Positions 6,178-6,968 of a stretch of 6,968 nucleotides of DNA are shown here, piece by piece. Under the pieces are notes generated by a model. The model was given only the letters and a program-made list of their open reading frames with translations, was not told the origin of the DNA and made no database searches. Both the position numbers and the translations under genes were made by a program. The DNA is from Candidatus Poseidoniales archaeon. GTDB taxonomy: Archaea > Thermoplasmatota > Poseidoniia > Poseidoniales > Poseidoniaceae. Where the stretch lies: contig QQSA01000062.1 in the NCBI GenBank assembly GCA_003602535.1, forward strand, positions 1-6,968. The letters run 5' to 3'. Positions within the stretch are counted from its first letter, which is position 1; each line of letters opens with the position of its first letter.

Positions 6178-6968
6178 TACTCTAATAATGTCCATGCATC
6201 TCTTAGATCACGGACATTGATTAGACCCTTGTCTGAAATTCTGAATTCATTACGCATCGTTGCAAAAACTAAACTCTGGTCTAGCATTGGAGCATGTAAT
6301 CTTGCCCAATCCCCTCCTGCGTTAATTGCCATTAGACTGTGATTCAGACCTTCGCCTTTCAGTTCAACCGCTGCTTCTACAATCTGTAGTGCATCTACAG
6401 GGTTGTGAGCTGTGCCACAAAACTTTACTAGATCTCCTAAATCTTTACTTTCCTTTACCAGTGATGCGATATCACTAGAGTCGGGTACACCGTTAATGTC
6501 ATGTTTGGAAGCGATTACTTTACATCCATTCTTAGATGCAGATTCTTGCAAGGCTTTACGGTCACCTTCTGCAATTGAAAGTTCAAGATCAATCCATGAC
6601 ACCTTGGATTCTATCGCTTTCTCTAAGATAGCAATTCTTTCAGATTCAACACCCGGGAAATATCCTCCTTCAGATACAGGTCTAACAGTGAATACTACCG
6701 GTAAAGGCAAACCTTCTTTCAACGAAGAAATAGTTGCATCAACATCGATTTCTGACATGTCAGAAGTGTCCCACTCGTTCTCAGGTGGAAGAGATACATT
6801 ATCTCCTTCTTCTTCTTCAGCAATAGTTGGATCTGGACGTATTAGGTACAAACGATCGAAACGAACCTCTACCATATCTGCTCCAGCAAGATTGGCACGT
6901 GCTGCTTCATCAGTCATTTCTTCGATAGTAATGCCATCGAGTGCTACGCATACTTTCGGGTCAGCCAT
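6174..6968 (-). CDS. aroD: 3-dehydroquinate dehydratase, type I (AroD)
   Basis: Cytoplasmic enzyme of the shikimate pathway that dehydrates 3-dehydroquinate to 3-dehydroshikimate through a Schiff base. The 264 residues show the type I TIM-barrel signature: EVRFD (Glu34, Arg36, Asp38), FTVRP (Arg96), SKHD with catalytic His156, VKF with Schiff-base Lys182, and Arg223 in GGDWARLHAP, matching the substrate-carboxylate Arg of the enteric enzyme. Two things are odd. Residues about 41-76 are an acidic, low-complexity insertion (EEEEGD, then many Asp/Glu) that lengthens the usual gap between EVRFD and TVR by roughly 25 residues. Near the C-terminus the usual SAPGQ loop reads SDKGL, so the conserved substrate-binding Gln is Leu249. 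The ATG sits on the last bases of the window, so upstream signals are invisible; KVCVALDG just after it is the normal first barrel strand, which supports this start. The stop overlaps the convergent gene by 4 bases. Confidence 0.93.
   Translation of the reverse strand: MADPKVCVALDGITIEEMTDEAARANLAGADMVEVRFDRLYLIRPDPTIAEEEEGDNVSLPPENEWDTSDMSEIDVDATISSLKEGLPLPVVFTVRPVSEGGYFPGVESERIAILEKAIESKVSWIDLELSIAEGDRKALQESASKNGCKVIASKHDINGVPDSSDIASLVKESKDLGDLVKFCGTAHNPVDALQIVEAAVELKGEGLNHSLMAINAGGDWARLHAPMLDQSLVFATMRNEFRISDKGLINVRDLRDAWTLLEY

Overview
The window looks like a piece of an archaeal chromosome, most likely from the Marine Group II / Poseidoniales side of the Thermoplasmatota. This assignment is an inference. 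It rests on an archaeal-type TATA element placed for leaderless transcription, exported proteins built from PKD-type beta domains with one C-terminal membrane anchor and a short cytoplasmic tail, AT-rich and GAT/GAA-rich coding sequence, and a type I 3-dehydroquinate dehydratase. No rRNA or marker gene is present to prove it.

Layout: (1) Bases 1-830, minus strand, carry the first 276 codons of an exported M28-family zinc hydrolase that resembles glutaminyl-peptide cyclotransferase; its C-terminus lies outside the window. (2) Bases 831-918 are a short divergent promoter region with one nearly palindromic TATA element, which can serve both flanking genes. (3) Bases 919-5103, plus strand, encode a 1394-residue cell-surface metalloprotease candidate with a signal peptide, an HELQH catalytic domain, a beta region with a calcium-loop-like motif, about six PKD-type domains, a membrane anchor and a basic tail. 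(4) Bases 5104-5157 hold a perfect 9-bp GC-rich hairpin directly before a TTG start. (5) Bases 5158-6177, plus strand, encode a 339-residue exported, membrane-anchored protein of unknown function with a poly-Asp/Glu spacer. (6) Bases 6174-6968, minus strand, encode AroD, which converges on the previous gene so tightly that the two stop codons overlap.

Three of the four genes act outside the membrane. The M28/QC-like enzyme and the large protease share a promoter region and could work together in breaking down or processing extracellular protein. The unknown anchored protein lies 54 bases downstream of the protease on the same strand and may be co-transcribed with it. AroD is a cytoplasmic aromatic-biosynthesis enzyme and is probably unrelated to its neighbours. 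No stretch of more than 300 bases lacks a gene, and I saw no RNA gene, CRISPR array, insertion sequence or attachment site.
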